Source: DATIYF01 sp035517775 (GTDB lineage Bacteria > Acidobacteriota > Terriglobia > Terriglobales > Acidobacteriaceae). Taken from it: a stretch of 64,000 bases of DNA. The notes under the pieces are model-generated. The model had not been told where the DNA came from and did no database searches. It saw only the letters and a list, made by a program, of their open reading frames with translations. Numbering within the stretch: position 1 is the stretch's first letter; each line of letters starts with the position of its first letter. Location: contig DATIYF010000082.1 in assembly GCA_035517775.1 (NCBI GenBank), forward strand, positions 51,944-115,943, written 5' to 3'. The position numbers and the translations under genes were made by a program. Positions 1 through 8,056 of this stretch are shown here, one piece after another.

Positions 1-708
1 AACAATTCACTGAACGCGCTGACTCTGCTGGAAGCCGTCCTGGAGCACCGGATCGGCCGCTTTGTGTTTTCCTCAACCGCTGCATTGTTTGGCGATCCCG
101 AATACACGCCCATTGACGAAGATCATCCTCTCCATCCGACCAACGCCTATGGCGAGTCGAAGCTGCTGGTGGAAAGAATGCTGACGTGGTTTCATCAGAT
201 CCACGGCCTGCGTTATGCCAGCCTGCGCTATTTCAACGCGGCTGGGGCGACTGCAGAACTGGGCGAAGACCACCAGCCGGAGTCGCATCTCATTCCCCTC
301 ACGTTGCAGGTTGCGCTGGGGCAGAGGCAACACATTTCCATCTATGGCACGGATTACACCACGCCCGATGGAACCTGCATTCGCGACTATATCCACGTCG
401 TGGACCTGGCTTCGGCGCACATTCTGGTGCTGGAGGCGCTAAAGGAGCGCGATAAGCTGATCTACAACCTGGGCAATGGCACAGGGTTCAGTGTTCGCGA
501 GGTGATCGAGACTGCGCGGCGCGTTACCGGGCACAGCATTCCCGCCAGAGAAGCGCCTCGGCGGGGTGGCGACTCTGCGGTTCTGGTGGCGGGTTCAGAC
601 AAGATCAGGCGCGAGCTGAATTGGCAGCCGCGATTTCCCGAGCTGGAGACGATCATACGCAACGCGTGGGAGTGGCGCTCGCGCCATCCCAACGGGTACG
701 GCGGCTGA
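1..708 (+). CDS. galE: UDP-glucose 4-epimerase, 5'-truncated by window edge
   Basis: This is the C-terminal 235 residues of an extended short-chain dehydrogenase/epimerase that interconverts UDP-glucose and UDP-galactose. The reading frame is open from base 1, so the NAD-binding N-terminus (about 100 residues of a usual 330) lies outside the window. Visible are the SSTAALFG strand with its catalytic Ser/Thr, the YGESK catalytic Tyr-Lys pair, NAAGA, and the [14 protein letters not shown] stretch typical of GalE. The gene stops 3 bases before pobA, so the two may be co-transcribed, although their functions are unrelated. It could be a UDP-sugar epimerase of slightly different specificity, but the GalE signature is strong. 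Confidence 0.9.
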   Translation, partial: NNSLNALTLLEAVLEHRIGRFVFSSTAALFGDPEYTPIDEDHPLHPTNAYGESKLLVERMLTWFHQIHGLRYASLRYFNAAGATAELGEDHQPESHLIPLTLQVALGQRQHISIYGTDYTTPDGTCIRDYIHVVDLASAHILVLEALKERDKLIYNLGNGTGFSVREVIETARRVTGHSIPAREAPRRGGDSAVLVAGSDKIRRELNWQPRFPELETIIRNAWEWRSRHPNGYGG

Positions 709-711
709 CAG

Positions 712-1908
712 ATGCGCACCCAGGTGGGCATTGTCGGAGCCGGGCCGGCGGGACTGATGCTCTCGCACCTTCTGCATCTGCGAGGCATCGAGTCGGTCAT
801 CCTGGAGGCGCGTTCACGGCAGTATTGTGAAGAGCGCGTGCGAGCCGGAGTTCTGGAGCAGGGAACGGCGAACCTGCTTGCCGCCACCGGCGTGGGCGAG
901 CGCATGAAGCGCGAGGCTCTGATTCACCGCGGCCTCGAGTTTCGCTTTCGCGAACAGCGCCTTCGGCTGGAGTTCGAGGAGCTGGCGGGTGGGCGCAGCA
1001 TCATGATTTATGCGCAATCGGAGGTGATTAAAGATCTGGCCGACGCGCGTCTAGCCGCCGGAGGGCAGATTTTCTTCGAGGCTGAGGACGTCAGCGTGGA
1101 GGGTTTTGACGGGCCGCGGCCAACGATCCGCTTTCGGAAGGACGGCAAGGCACAAGAACTGGCCTGCGACTTCATCGCCGGTTGCGATGGCTTTCACGGC
1201 GTGTGCCGGCCCTCCGTTCCCGCTGGCGTGCTTACCAGCTACGAGCGTGTTTATCCATTTGGCTGGCTGGGAATTCTTGCCGAGGCCCCGCCTTCCAACG
1301 ACGAAGTCATCTATGCCCACCACCCGCGCGGCTTTGCGCTGCACAGCATGCGCAGCATGCAGCTAAGCCGGCTCTATTTGCAGTGCCATCCGGAGGAAAA
1401 CCTGGAGGAATGGCCGGATGAGCGAATCTGGAGCGAGCTTCAGGCGCGGCTTGCGGTGGCGGACGGCTGGAAATTGGTGGAGGGGCCGGTGGTGCAGAAG
1501 GGCGTCACCGGGATGCGCAGCTTTGTGATCGAGCCCATGCAATACGGCAGACTCTTTCTGGCCGGCGATGCGGCGCACATCGTTCCGCCCACCGGCGCTA
1601 AAGGACTTAACCTGGCGGTGGCGGATGTCCGCCTGCTGGCCCATTCTTTGGCGGAGTTTTACGATCGAGGAACGCGCGAATGGCTGGATGGCTACTCCGA
1701 AAGATGCCTGCTGCGAGTGTGGAAGGTGCAACGCTTCTCGTGGTGGCTGACCTCGATTTTGCACCAGTTCCCGGAGGCGAGCCCGTTTGACCGGCGGCGG
1801 CAACTGGCCGAGCTCGACTACATCGCCGGCTCGCGCATTGGTGCCCAGGCATTGGCGGAAAACTACGTCGGCTTACCCATGGACGTGCCGGATGGCTACG
1901 GCGAGTGA
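712..1908 (+). CDS. pobA: 4-hydroxybenzoate 3-monooxygenase
   Basis: A 398-residue flavoprotein hydroxylase, the normal PobA length, converting 4-hydroxybenzoate to protocatechuate with NADPH and O2 in the cytoplasm. The FAD dinucleotide-binding motif GAGPAG is at residues 9-14, the second FAD motif GDAAH at about 285-289, and a DG motif (CDGF) at about 159. The N-terminal region (LEARSRQYCEERVRAGVLEQ) is characteristic of PobA as opposed to other class A hydroxylases. The product feeds the protocatechuate 3,4-dioxygenase pathway encoded at 32.9-36.8 kb in this window. No PobR-type regulator lies next to it. Confidence 0.95.
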   Translation: MRTQVGIVGAGPAGLMLSHLLHLRGIESVILEARSRQYCEERVRAGVLEQGTANLLAATGVGERMKREALIHRGLEFRFREQRLRLEFEELAGGRSIMIYAQSEVIKDLADARLAAGGQIFFEAEDVSVEGFDGPRPTIRFRKDGKAQELACDFIAGCDGFHGVCRPSVPAGVLTSYERVYPFGWLGILAEAPPSNDEVIYAHHPRGFALHSMRSMQLSRLYLQCHPEENLEEWPDERIWSELQARLAVADGWKLVEGPVVQKGVTGMRSFVIEPMQYGRLFLAGDAAHIVPPTGAKGLNLAVADVRLLAHSLAEFYDRGTREWLDGYSERCLLRVWKVQRFSWWLTSILHQFPEASPFDRRRQLAELDYIAGSRIGAQALAENYVGLPMDVPDGYGE

Positions 1909-2007
1909 CGAGCAGCACCGTATTCCTTCGTTTCACAATCGGTCCGCGAATGATAGCCTGTTAGCCGCTTTCTCAGGCCTTGATACCTATTCTGCGAGGG
2001 GTGTTCC

Positions 2008-3486
2008 ATGAACCAGTTTGCCAGGCTGAATAAGCAGTACATCGGGGGTGTGTGGCGCGATGGCAAGAGCCAGAAATCCCTGGCCGACCGCAATCCCTAT
2101 AACGGAAGCACGATTGCCGAGTTCAAGCTGGCCAGTCTGGCAGATCTTGACGAGGCCTATCGTTCCGCTGCGGCGGCGCAGAAAGTGTGGGCTGAGGTGA
2201 ACCCCTTCGAGAAAAGAACAATAATCGAAAAAGCGATCACCTGGATTGAGCAGAATGAAGGCGATATCGCCGAGATCATCATTGATGAGCTGGGCGGCAC
2301 GCGCATGAAGGCGATGATCGAGATCTTTCTCACCAAAACCTTTATCAAAGAGGCTTCGACTTATCCCCTGCGCATGACCGGCGAGATTCTGCCCTCCACT
2401 ATTGATGGCAAGGAAAACCGGCTTTACCGCGTCCCCGCCGGAGTAGTCGGGGTGATCAGCCCATTCAATTTTCCCTTCAACCTCAGCATGCGCTCGGTGG
2501 CGCCGGCGATTGGCGCGGGAAACGGCGTGGTGCTCAAGCCCCACGACGATACTCCCATCGTAGGCGGCACCCTGATCGCGAAAATTTTCGAAGAAGCTGG
2601 AGTTCCGAAAGGGCTGCTCAACATCATCGTCGCCGATATCGGCGAAATCGGCGATGCTTTCGTGGAGCACCCCATCCCGCGAATCATTTCTTTTACAGGA
2701 TCGGAAGCCGTGGGCCGGCATATCGGCATGGTTGCCGGAAAGTCACTGAAGAAATCCATTCTCGAACTGGGCGGCAACAGCGCCATGATTGTGCTGAATG
2801 ACGCCGATCTTGACACCGCAGTCAATGCTGCCGTGTTCAGCCGCTTTGCGCATCAGGGCCAGGTCTGCATGTGCGCCAACCGCATTCTGGTGCAGCGCGG
2901 CCTGTATAACAAGTTTCTGGAAAAGTTCGTGGGCCGGGTGTCGAAGCTCACCGCCGGCGATCCGCGTAACGCGGAAACCGATCTGGGACCGCTGATCAAC
3001 GAACGTCAGGCGGCCACCTTCGCTAAACAGGTGCAGTGCGGAATTGACGAAGGTGCCAAGGTCGCCTTGCAGGGCAAGGTCGAGGGCAATGTCGCCTCCC
3101 CGACCGTCTTTGCCGATGTGAAGCCCGACATGTGGATTGCACAAAACGAAATGTTCGGCCCGGCAGTCTGCGTCATGCCATTTGGCAGTCCGGAAGAGGC
3201 CGTGCAAATCGCCAACGACAGCCCCTACGGGCTCAGCGGCTCAATTTTCACCAAGGATGCCGAGTACGGCGCCGAACTGGCGAAGCAGGTTGATTCCGGT
3301 ATGGTCCACGTGAATGACGGCACTATCAACGACGATCCGCACATCGCCTTTGGCGGAGAAAAAGCCTCGGGAGTGGGCCGCCTGAATGGCAAGTGGGCGC
3401 TCGAAGAGTTCACCACACTCAAATGGGTTTCCGTGCAGCACAAGCAGCGGCACTACCCGTTTGAAGTTGTGGCCAAGGCCTCGTAG
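2008..3486 (+). CDS. Aldehyde dehydrogenase, vanillin/benzaldehyde type
   Basis: A complete 492-residue NAD(P)-dependent aldehyde dehydrogenase. The catalytic Cys is C287 (GQVCMC) and the general base Glu is E253 in LELGGN. The NAD-site motif SFTGSEAVG is also present. The start ATG follows a good GAGGGG ribosome-binding site. The closest family resemblance is to vanillin/benzaldehyde/salicylaldehyde dehydrogenases (for example, 'VISPFNFPFNLSMRSVAPAI' near residue 150). Position just downstream of pobA supports a role in oxidising aromatic aldehydes to the acids, for instance vanillin to vanillate or 4-hydroxybenzaldehyde to 4-hydroxybenzoate. The exact substrate cannot be read from sequence. 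Confidence 0.85.
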   Translation: MNQFARLNKQYIGGVWRDGKSQKSLADRNPYNGSTIAEFKLASLADLDEAYRSAAAAQKVWAEVNPFEKRTIIEKAITWIEQNEGDIAEIIIDELGGTRMKAMIEIFLTKTFIKEASTYPLRMTGEILPSTIDGKENRLYRVPAGVVGVISPFNFPFNLSMRSVAPAIGAGNGVVLKPHDDTPIVGGTLIAKIFEEAGVPKGLLNIIVADIGEIGDAFVEHPIPRIISFTGSEAVGRHIGMVAGKSLKKSILELGGNSAMIVLNDADLDTAVNAAVFSRFAHQGQVCMCANRILVQRGLYNKFLEKFVGRVSKLTAGDPRNAETDLGPLINERQAATFAKQVQCGIDEGAKVALQGKVEGNVASPTVFADVKPDMWIAQNEMFGPAVCVMPFGSPEEAVQIANDSPYGLSGSIFTKDAEYGAELAKQVDSGMVHVNDGTINDDPHIAFGGEKASGVGRLNGKWALEEFTTLKWVSVQHKQRHYPFEVVAKAS

Positions 3487-3493
3487 GGAAACC

Positions 3494-5167
3494 TTACTGC
3501 GGAAATGGCGGCGGCTCGGGCTCAGCCGAGCCGTCGGCTCTTGCATCTGACCCGCCGTAATTGATTCCCGTCTCCGAGTTGTGCATCACGGCGTTGCCCC
3601 GGCCCATCATAGTCGAGTATTCCTCTTCCACCTGAAAGATGTGACCCATCGCGGAGAGCCTCTGGAGAATTTCCGGCGGCACCCGCGACTCGATGGTGAT
3701 ATGGCATCCCCCGGCGTGATTCACCGTGAAGCGCGCGTTCTCCAGGGCCTGCTGAATGTTCATGTTGTAATCGGCGACGTTCGAGACAAACTGCGCATGC
3801 GCGAGCGGCTGGTTGGCGCCGCCCATAATGCCGAAGCCGATATGCTCGTCACCGCGCTCCATGAAAGCAGGAATGATGGTGTGAAAGGGCCGCTTGCGCG
3901 GCGCCAGGACGTTGGGCGACGCAGGATCGAGAGAAAACAGCGCGCCGCGGTCCTGGAGTGCGAAGCCCATTCCATGAACCACAACACCTGACCCGAATAA
4001 CTCATAATTGCTTTGAATCAACGAAACGATGTTGCCCTCACCATCCACGGCCGTGAGATAAGTGGTGTCGCCCGGAGGGGTGCCGTATTGAACCCTGCAG
4101 TTCGCATGATTAGGATCAATCAGGCGGGCGCGCTCTTCGGCATACTCTTTGGAGAGCAGGCCTTTTACTGGAATCTTGGCGAAGCGCGGGTCGCCATTGT
4201 AGCGGTATAGATCAGCGTAAGCTAGCTTCATCGCCTCGATTTTCTTATGCAGCTCTGTCACGCTAAGAGGGCCGTCAGGAGAAGCGGGAAAAGTCTGCAT
4301 GATGTTCAGCATTTCGAGCGCCGCCATGCCCTGGCCATTCGGCGGCAGCTCATAGACAGTCCAGCCGCGGTAGTCAATGGAGATCGGGTCCACCCACTGG
4401 GGCGAGAACTCAGCCAGATCATCGGCGGTCATGGTCCCGCCGAGCGCTTTTGACGTGCTTAGGATGGCGTCAGCAATCTCACCTTTGTAGAAAGCATCGA
4501 CCCCGTGCTGTGCTACAAGTTCCAGAGCCTTCGCCAGGTCGGGATTGCTAAACACCTGGCCAACCGCGGGCGCTTTTCCATTGGGCAGGTAAACCCTGCG
4601 GCCTTCCTCATCATTGGCGAAAATATCTGGCGCAGCTTGCCAAAACTCATGCACTAGCTCAGGCACGGGATAACCCTGTTGCGCATAGAAAATGGCGGGC
4701 TGAAACATTGCCTTCCAGGGCAGCTTGCCGAAGCGCGCGTGCAAGGCGTTCCATCCTGCGACCGCGCCGGGGACGGTCACCGAATCAATACCCCGAAGCG
4801 GCATTCTCGTAAGGTCACGGGCCTTCATGCGCTCGAGAGTGAGGCCTTGCGGCGCCCAGCCGCTTGAGTTGAGTCCATAGAGCTTGCCGGTCTTTGCGTT
4901 CCAGTAAATGGCAAACAGGTCTCCGCCCATGCCATTCATCATGGGTTCTTCCACGCCCAGAACGGCGTTGGCAGCGATGGCGGCGTCCACGGCCGAGCCG
5001 CCCTGCCGCAGAATCTCGGCTCCTGCCTGCGAGGCCTGCACGTAGCTGGTTGCAACGATGCCGTACTTCGAGATCACCATGGACCGCGCGTTGTGGCGAT
5101 CCTGGGCGAAGGAGAGCTGGGTCAGCAGCAGGAGGCAGGCGGCTAAGATGCGGGTCTGCATCCTCAC
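3494..5167 (-). CDS. ggt: Gamma-glutamyltransferase, secreted
   Basis: A 557-residue Ntn-hydrolase that cleaves or transfers gamma-glutamyl groups, for example from glutathione. A Sec signal peptide spans about residues 1-21 (hydrophobic LAACLLLLTQLSFA), so the protein is periplasmic or secreted. The autoprocessing Thr is T368 in DTTYLTAVD, where the usual TTHxSVVD His is Tyr. This variant is common in the GGT2-like branch. Upstream motifs include GGSAVDAAIAANAVLGV and EPMMNGMGGD. The gene is convergent with the aldehyde dehydrogenase (7-base gap) and has no clear functional link to neighbours. A gamma-glutamyl hydrolase or acylase role is also possible. Confidence 0.9.
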   Translation of the reverse strand: MRMQTRILAACLLLLTQLSFAQDRHNARSMVISKYGIVATSYVQASQAGAEILRQGGSAVDAAIAANAVLGVEEPMMNGMGGDLFAIYWNAKTGKLYGLNSSGWAPQGLTLERMKARDLTRMPLRGIDSVTVPGAVAGWNALHARFGKLPWKAMFQPAIFYAQQGYPVPELVHEFWQAAPDIFANDEEGRRVYLPNGKAPAVGQVFSNPDLAKALELVAQHGVDAFYKGEIADAILSTSKALGGTMTADDLAEFSPQWVDPISIDYRGWTVYELPPNGQGMAALEMLNIMQTFPASPDGPLSVTELHKKIEAMKLAYADLYRYNGDPRFAKIPVKGLLSKEYAEERARLIDPNHANCRVQYGTPPGDTTYLTAVDGEGNIVSLIQSNYELFGSGVVVHGMGFALQDRGALFSLDPASPNVLAPRKRPFHTIIPAFMERGDEHIGFGIMGGANQPLAHAQFVSNVADYNMNIQQALENARFTVNHAGGCHITIESRVPPEILQRLSAMGHIFQVEEEYSTMMGRGNAVMHNSETGINYGGSDARADGSAEPEPPPFPQ

Positions 5168-5186
5168 ATGCTACCCCAAACAAACT

Positions 5187-5528
5187 TCACGTTGTGTTGC
5201 GGCGTTTCTTGTCGGGTTGGTTGCGAATCAGGGTCCAATATTCCTCGCGCGCGTCGGCATCGATTGGCGTGGCCCGTGGCCCGTAGAGACCATCGGCGCC
5301 GTTTTTCTTCGGGCCCGAAATCCAGTATTCCTCTCCTGTCTCGACGTCGAAATAGTTGGCCTTGAAGCCGCGGCCCTTCAGACTCTGGAACATCTTGCCT
5401 TTGTAATAGAGACTCTTACCGCTTTTTGAGAACAAGACACGCCCAATCACGGCTGGTCCCACCAGTCCTCTTTGGCCAGGACGCTGCGCAGACTTATTCT
5501 CGATATACATGACGCGAGCCGATGGCAT
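5187..5528 (-). CDS. Conserved small protein of unknown function
   Basis: A 113-residue basic soluble protein. I recognise the pattern MYIENKS...IGRVLFSKSGKSLYYKGK...YFDVETGEEYWISGPKKNGADGLYG as a conserved family of short bacterial proteins, sometimes mislabelled as 1-deoxyxylulose-5-phosphate synthase. It has none of the TPP enzyme's domains. The start may be at the internal Met seven codons in (5510), where the conserved family sequence begins; neither start has a strong ribosome-binding site. No signal peptide or membrane segment. It lies between ggt and the E1 operon on the same strand. Function unknown. Confidence 0.7.
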   Translation of the reverse strand: MPSARVMYIENKSAQRPGQRGLVGPAVIGRVLFSKSGKSLYYKGKMFQSLKGRGFKANYFDVETGEEYWISGPKKNGADGLYGPRATPIDADAREEYWTLIRNQPDKKRRNTT

Positions 5529-5576
5529 GCCTAGATTGTAAAGGCGAGTTCCGAAAAGTTGGGGTCATGACTCTGT

Positions 5577-6557
5577 TCAGGCGGCCACTTCCTGCTTGGC
5601 CATGACTGCCTTCACCGCATCAACGATCTTTTCCTCGCTCGGCAGAACGTAGTTCTCCAGCGGCTCGCTGTAAGGAATGGAAGTATCGAGCGCGGTGACC
5701 ATCTTGATGGGTGCGCGCAGATGCTCGAAGCCGTGCTGGGCGACTTCGGCGGCTATGACCGCCGCCGCCGAAGAGTGGCGCGGCGCCTGATCCACCAGTA
5801 CCAGCCTTCCAGTCTTGGCAACGGAGTTGACAATCGTCTCTACATCGAGCGGCGCCAGGCTGCGCGGGTCCACCACTTCCGCGCTGATGCCTTCTTTGGC
5901 CAGCATTTCCGCCGCGGCCAGAGACTTCTTGACCATCCAGCCGGTGGCCACAATGGTGATGTCGCTGCCTTCGCGCTTCACGTGGGCGACTCCGATGGGA
6001 ACCACGTACTCGCCTTCCGGCACTTCGCACGAATCAATCATCAACATATACGGATGCAGGTAGACAACCGGGTTGTCGTCCCGGATCGCGGCGGCCATCA
6101 GCCCTTTGGCATCAGCCGAGTTTGACGGAATGACGACCTTGAGCCCCGGAATTCCCATCATGGTGTGATAAATGCAGTTGGAGTGCTGTCCCGCCCAGCC
6201 GGCAGCAAAACCGTAACCGGCCTTGAGCACGAGAGGCACTTTCACTTGCCCGCCTGACATGTAACGCAGGCGCGGCGCTTCGTTGATCACCTGGTCCATG
6301 GCAACGAGCATGAACTCGCTCATCCACAGCTCAACGATGGGCCGCAGGCCGGTGACGGCCGCGCCCACCGCGATGCCGATCTCGGCGGTCTCAGAAATCG
6401 GCGCGATGCGCACCCGGTTTCGCCCGAACATTTTCAGCATGGGATCGCGCTCGGTCATGGCCATGTTTTGGCCGTAGAAGATGACGTTCGGGTCCCGCTG
6501 CATTTCTTCCATGATGGCCACGGCCATCGCTTCACCGTACATCATTTCACGCGCCAT
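5577..6557 (-). CDS. 2-oxo acid/acetoin dehydrogenase E1 component, beta subunit
   Basis: A 326-residue transketolase-like beta subunit of a heterotetrameric TPP-dependent dehydrogenase (AcoB/PdhB family). The N-terminal pattern GEAMAVAIMEEMQRDPNVIFYGQNM and the C-terminal transketolase domain (LVLVDQAPRHSSAAAVIAAEV) are intact. It begins 9 bases after the alpha-subunit stop, so the pair is co-transcribed. With the alpha subunit it would decarboxylate a 2-oxo acid or cleave acetoin and pass the acyl group to a lipoyl domain. The substrate is not determined by sequence. The usual E2 acyltransferase and E3 genes are not in the window; only a lipoyl domain protein is upstream. Confidence 0.88.
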   Translation of the reverse strand: MAREMMYGEAMAVAIMEEMQRDPNVIFYGQNMAMTERDPMLKMFGRNRVRIAPISETAEIGIAVGAAVTGLRPIVELWMSEFMLVAMDQVINEAPRLRYMSGGQVKVPLVLKAGYGFAAGWAGQHSNCIYHTMMGIPGLKVVIPSNSADAKGLMAAAIRDDNPVVYLHPYMLMIDSCEVPEGEYVVPIGVAHVKREGSDITIVATGWMVKKSLAAAEMLAKEGISAEVVDPRSLAPLDVETIVNSVAKTGRLVLVDQAPRHSSAAAVIAAEVAQHGFEHLRAPIKMVTALDTSIPYSEPLENYVLPSEEKIVDAVKAVMAKQEVAA

Positions 6558-6565
6558 AAGATCTC

Positions 6566-7600
6566 CTATGCGTACACGTAGTTCGAGGCTTCCTCTGGTT
6601 TGGGAAGCGGGCTGGACAAGGCGAACTGCACCGCCTCGTCCATTTCGTCGCCGGCGAATCGTTCGATGGCGCTCGCCTCGGCTTCGGAAAACACTCCCTC
6701 GGAGATGAGCTTCACACGGAAACGAACAATGGGATCATTTTCTCGCGCGGCCTGATATTCCGCCTTCTTCCCGTAAACCCCCACCGCTTCATGCTCGGGA
6801 AATTGCGTGGGCGCGGGCGGAACCGTAATGGCATTGCCGTGCGCGCTCAGGCGGTAGAACTTCGATTCGATGAGGCTCGGCCCTTTCCCCGTTCGTGCGC
6901 GTCGCGCGGCTTTCTTCACCGCTTTATACACCGCCAGCGGGTCGGTGCCATCCACGGTGACGCCCGGAATGCTGAAAGCTGCAGCCTTCCTGGATAGCGG
7001 ATCGCCCGCCACGCAGTTGGCATCCTCGAGGCTCACGTGGGTGTAGGCTTGGTATTCGTTGTTTTCGAGAACGTAAACAATCGGCAGCTTCCAGACAGCG
7101 GCCATATTCACCGACTCGAAAAACCCGCCCTGCTTGGAAGAGCCGTCGCCAAAAAAGCAATAGACCACCTGGCCGGTCTCTTTCACCTGCGCCGTGAGCG
7201 CCGCGCCGGTCGCGTGGGCGATGGCGGCGGCGATAATGCCGGAAGTTCCAGGAAAATGGTGCTCGGGGTCGGCCAGATGCATGGAGCCGCCAAAGCCCTG
7301 GCAGAGGCCATCTTTGCGGCCATAGAGCTCGGCCATCATCTTGCGCGGCGAAGTGCCCAGCACAATGGGATAGCCGTGGCAGCGGTAGCTGGGCATGGCA
7401 AGATCATTTTTCTTCCGCGTCGCAAGCGCGCCCACGATGCTGGCTTCGGCGCCATCGGCCAGGTGAGTATGCCCGCGCATAGCGCCGGGATGCTCGAGAA
7501 AAGTACGCTTCACCCGCTCCTCGAACTCCCGCACCCGTACCATCTGGGTGTACATCCAGATTAATTGCTCATTGCTTGGGTCCTGTTTCTTTGCTGCCAT
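6566..7600 (-). CDS. 2-oxo acid/acetoin dehydrogenase E1 component, alpha subunit
   Basis: A 344-residue TPP-binding alpha subunit (AcoA/PdhA family). The thiamine diphosphate motif is complete: GDG at residues 151-153 and the closing Asn at about 180 (LENNEYQ). The substrate-side motif GFGGSMHLAD is at about 102-111. The start ATG has a good GGAG ribosome-binding site. It lies 9 bases downstream of the lipoyl-domain gene and just upstream of the beta gene, forming a three-gene unit. Acetoin dehydrogenase, pyruvate dehydrogenase and branched-chain versions share these motifs, so specificity stays open. Confidence 0.9.
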   Translation of the reverse strand: MAAKKQDPSNEQLIWMYTQMVRVREFEERVKRTFLEHPGAMRGHTHLADGAEASIVGALATRKKNDLAMPSYRCHGYPIVLGTSPRKMMAELYGRKDGLCQGFGGSMHLADPEHHFPGTSGIIAAAIAHATGAALTAQVKETGQVVYCFFGDGSSKQGGFFESVNMAAVWKLPIVYVLENNEYQAYTHVSLEDANCVAGDPLSRKAAAFSIPGVTVDGTDPLAVYKAVKKAARRARTGKGPSLIESKFYRLSAHGNAITVPPAPTQFPEHEAVGVYGKKAEYQAARENDPIVRFRVKLISEGVFSEAEASAIERFAGDEMDEAVQFALSSPLPKPEEASNYVYA

Positions 7601-7609
7601 GGTGTGCTC

Positions 7610-7927
7610 CTAGTTTGTTGACGCCGCTTCCGGCGGGCCGATCTGGCAGAGTGGCTGGCCCACCGGCACCTGCGAATTCTCCTGCGCCAATATCTTCAGC
7701 AGCGTGCCTTCCGCGGGAGACTCCAGCTCGTAGCTGACCTTTTCCGTCTCCAGTTCGACCACGGGTTCGCCAATGTTGATGTGCTCGCCCACCTGCTTGA
7801 GCCAGCGCACGACGCTGGCTTTAGTTGTCGGGATCCCCCCGGTCTTCGGCACCTTCAGCGTCGTAATAATGGCCGCCCCCTCGGGACTCAGCCTTGATAG
7901 CGCAATCGCCAAGATAGTGTCAAGCAA
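7610..7927 (-). CDS. Free-standing lipoyl (biotinyl-type) domain protein
   Basis: A single lipoyl domain of about 75 residues, equivalent to the N-terminal domain of an E2 acyltransferase, with the lipoylation Lys K63 in ETEKVSYE. It ends after a short tail (PPEAASTN), where an E2 would continue into a linker, E1/E3-binding and catalytic domains. There is no ATG. The longest frame starts with TTG at 7927; the real start may be nearer GAAIITTLKVP, which follows a GAGGGG sequence. Immediately upstream of the E1 alpha gene, it presumably carries the acyl group from this E1. The acyl acceptor is unknown. Confidence 0.8.
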   Translation of the reverse strand: MLDTILAIALSRLSPEGAAIITTLKVPKTGGIPTTKASVVRWLKQVGEHINIGEPVVELETEKVSYELESPAEGTLLKILAQENSQVPVGQPLCQIGPPEAASTN

Positions 7928-8056
7928 GCCCGCGCAGGATTGCTGCGCGAACTAGCACGGCCTCTTTCCTGCAAGGCTGCGAACCGTCTGAACCCTCTTC
8001 TTATTAACTGCAGGGGCGCAAAAGCACGGCTGCAGCAAACACAAAGAAAACGGTTT

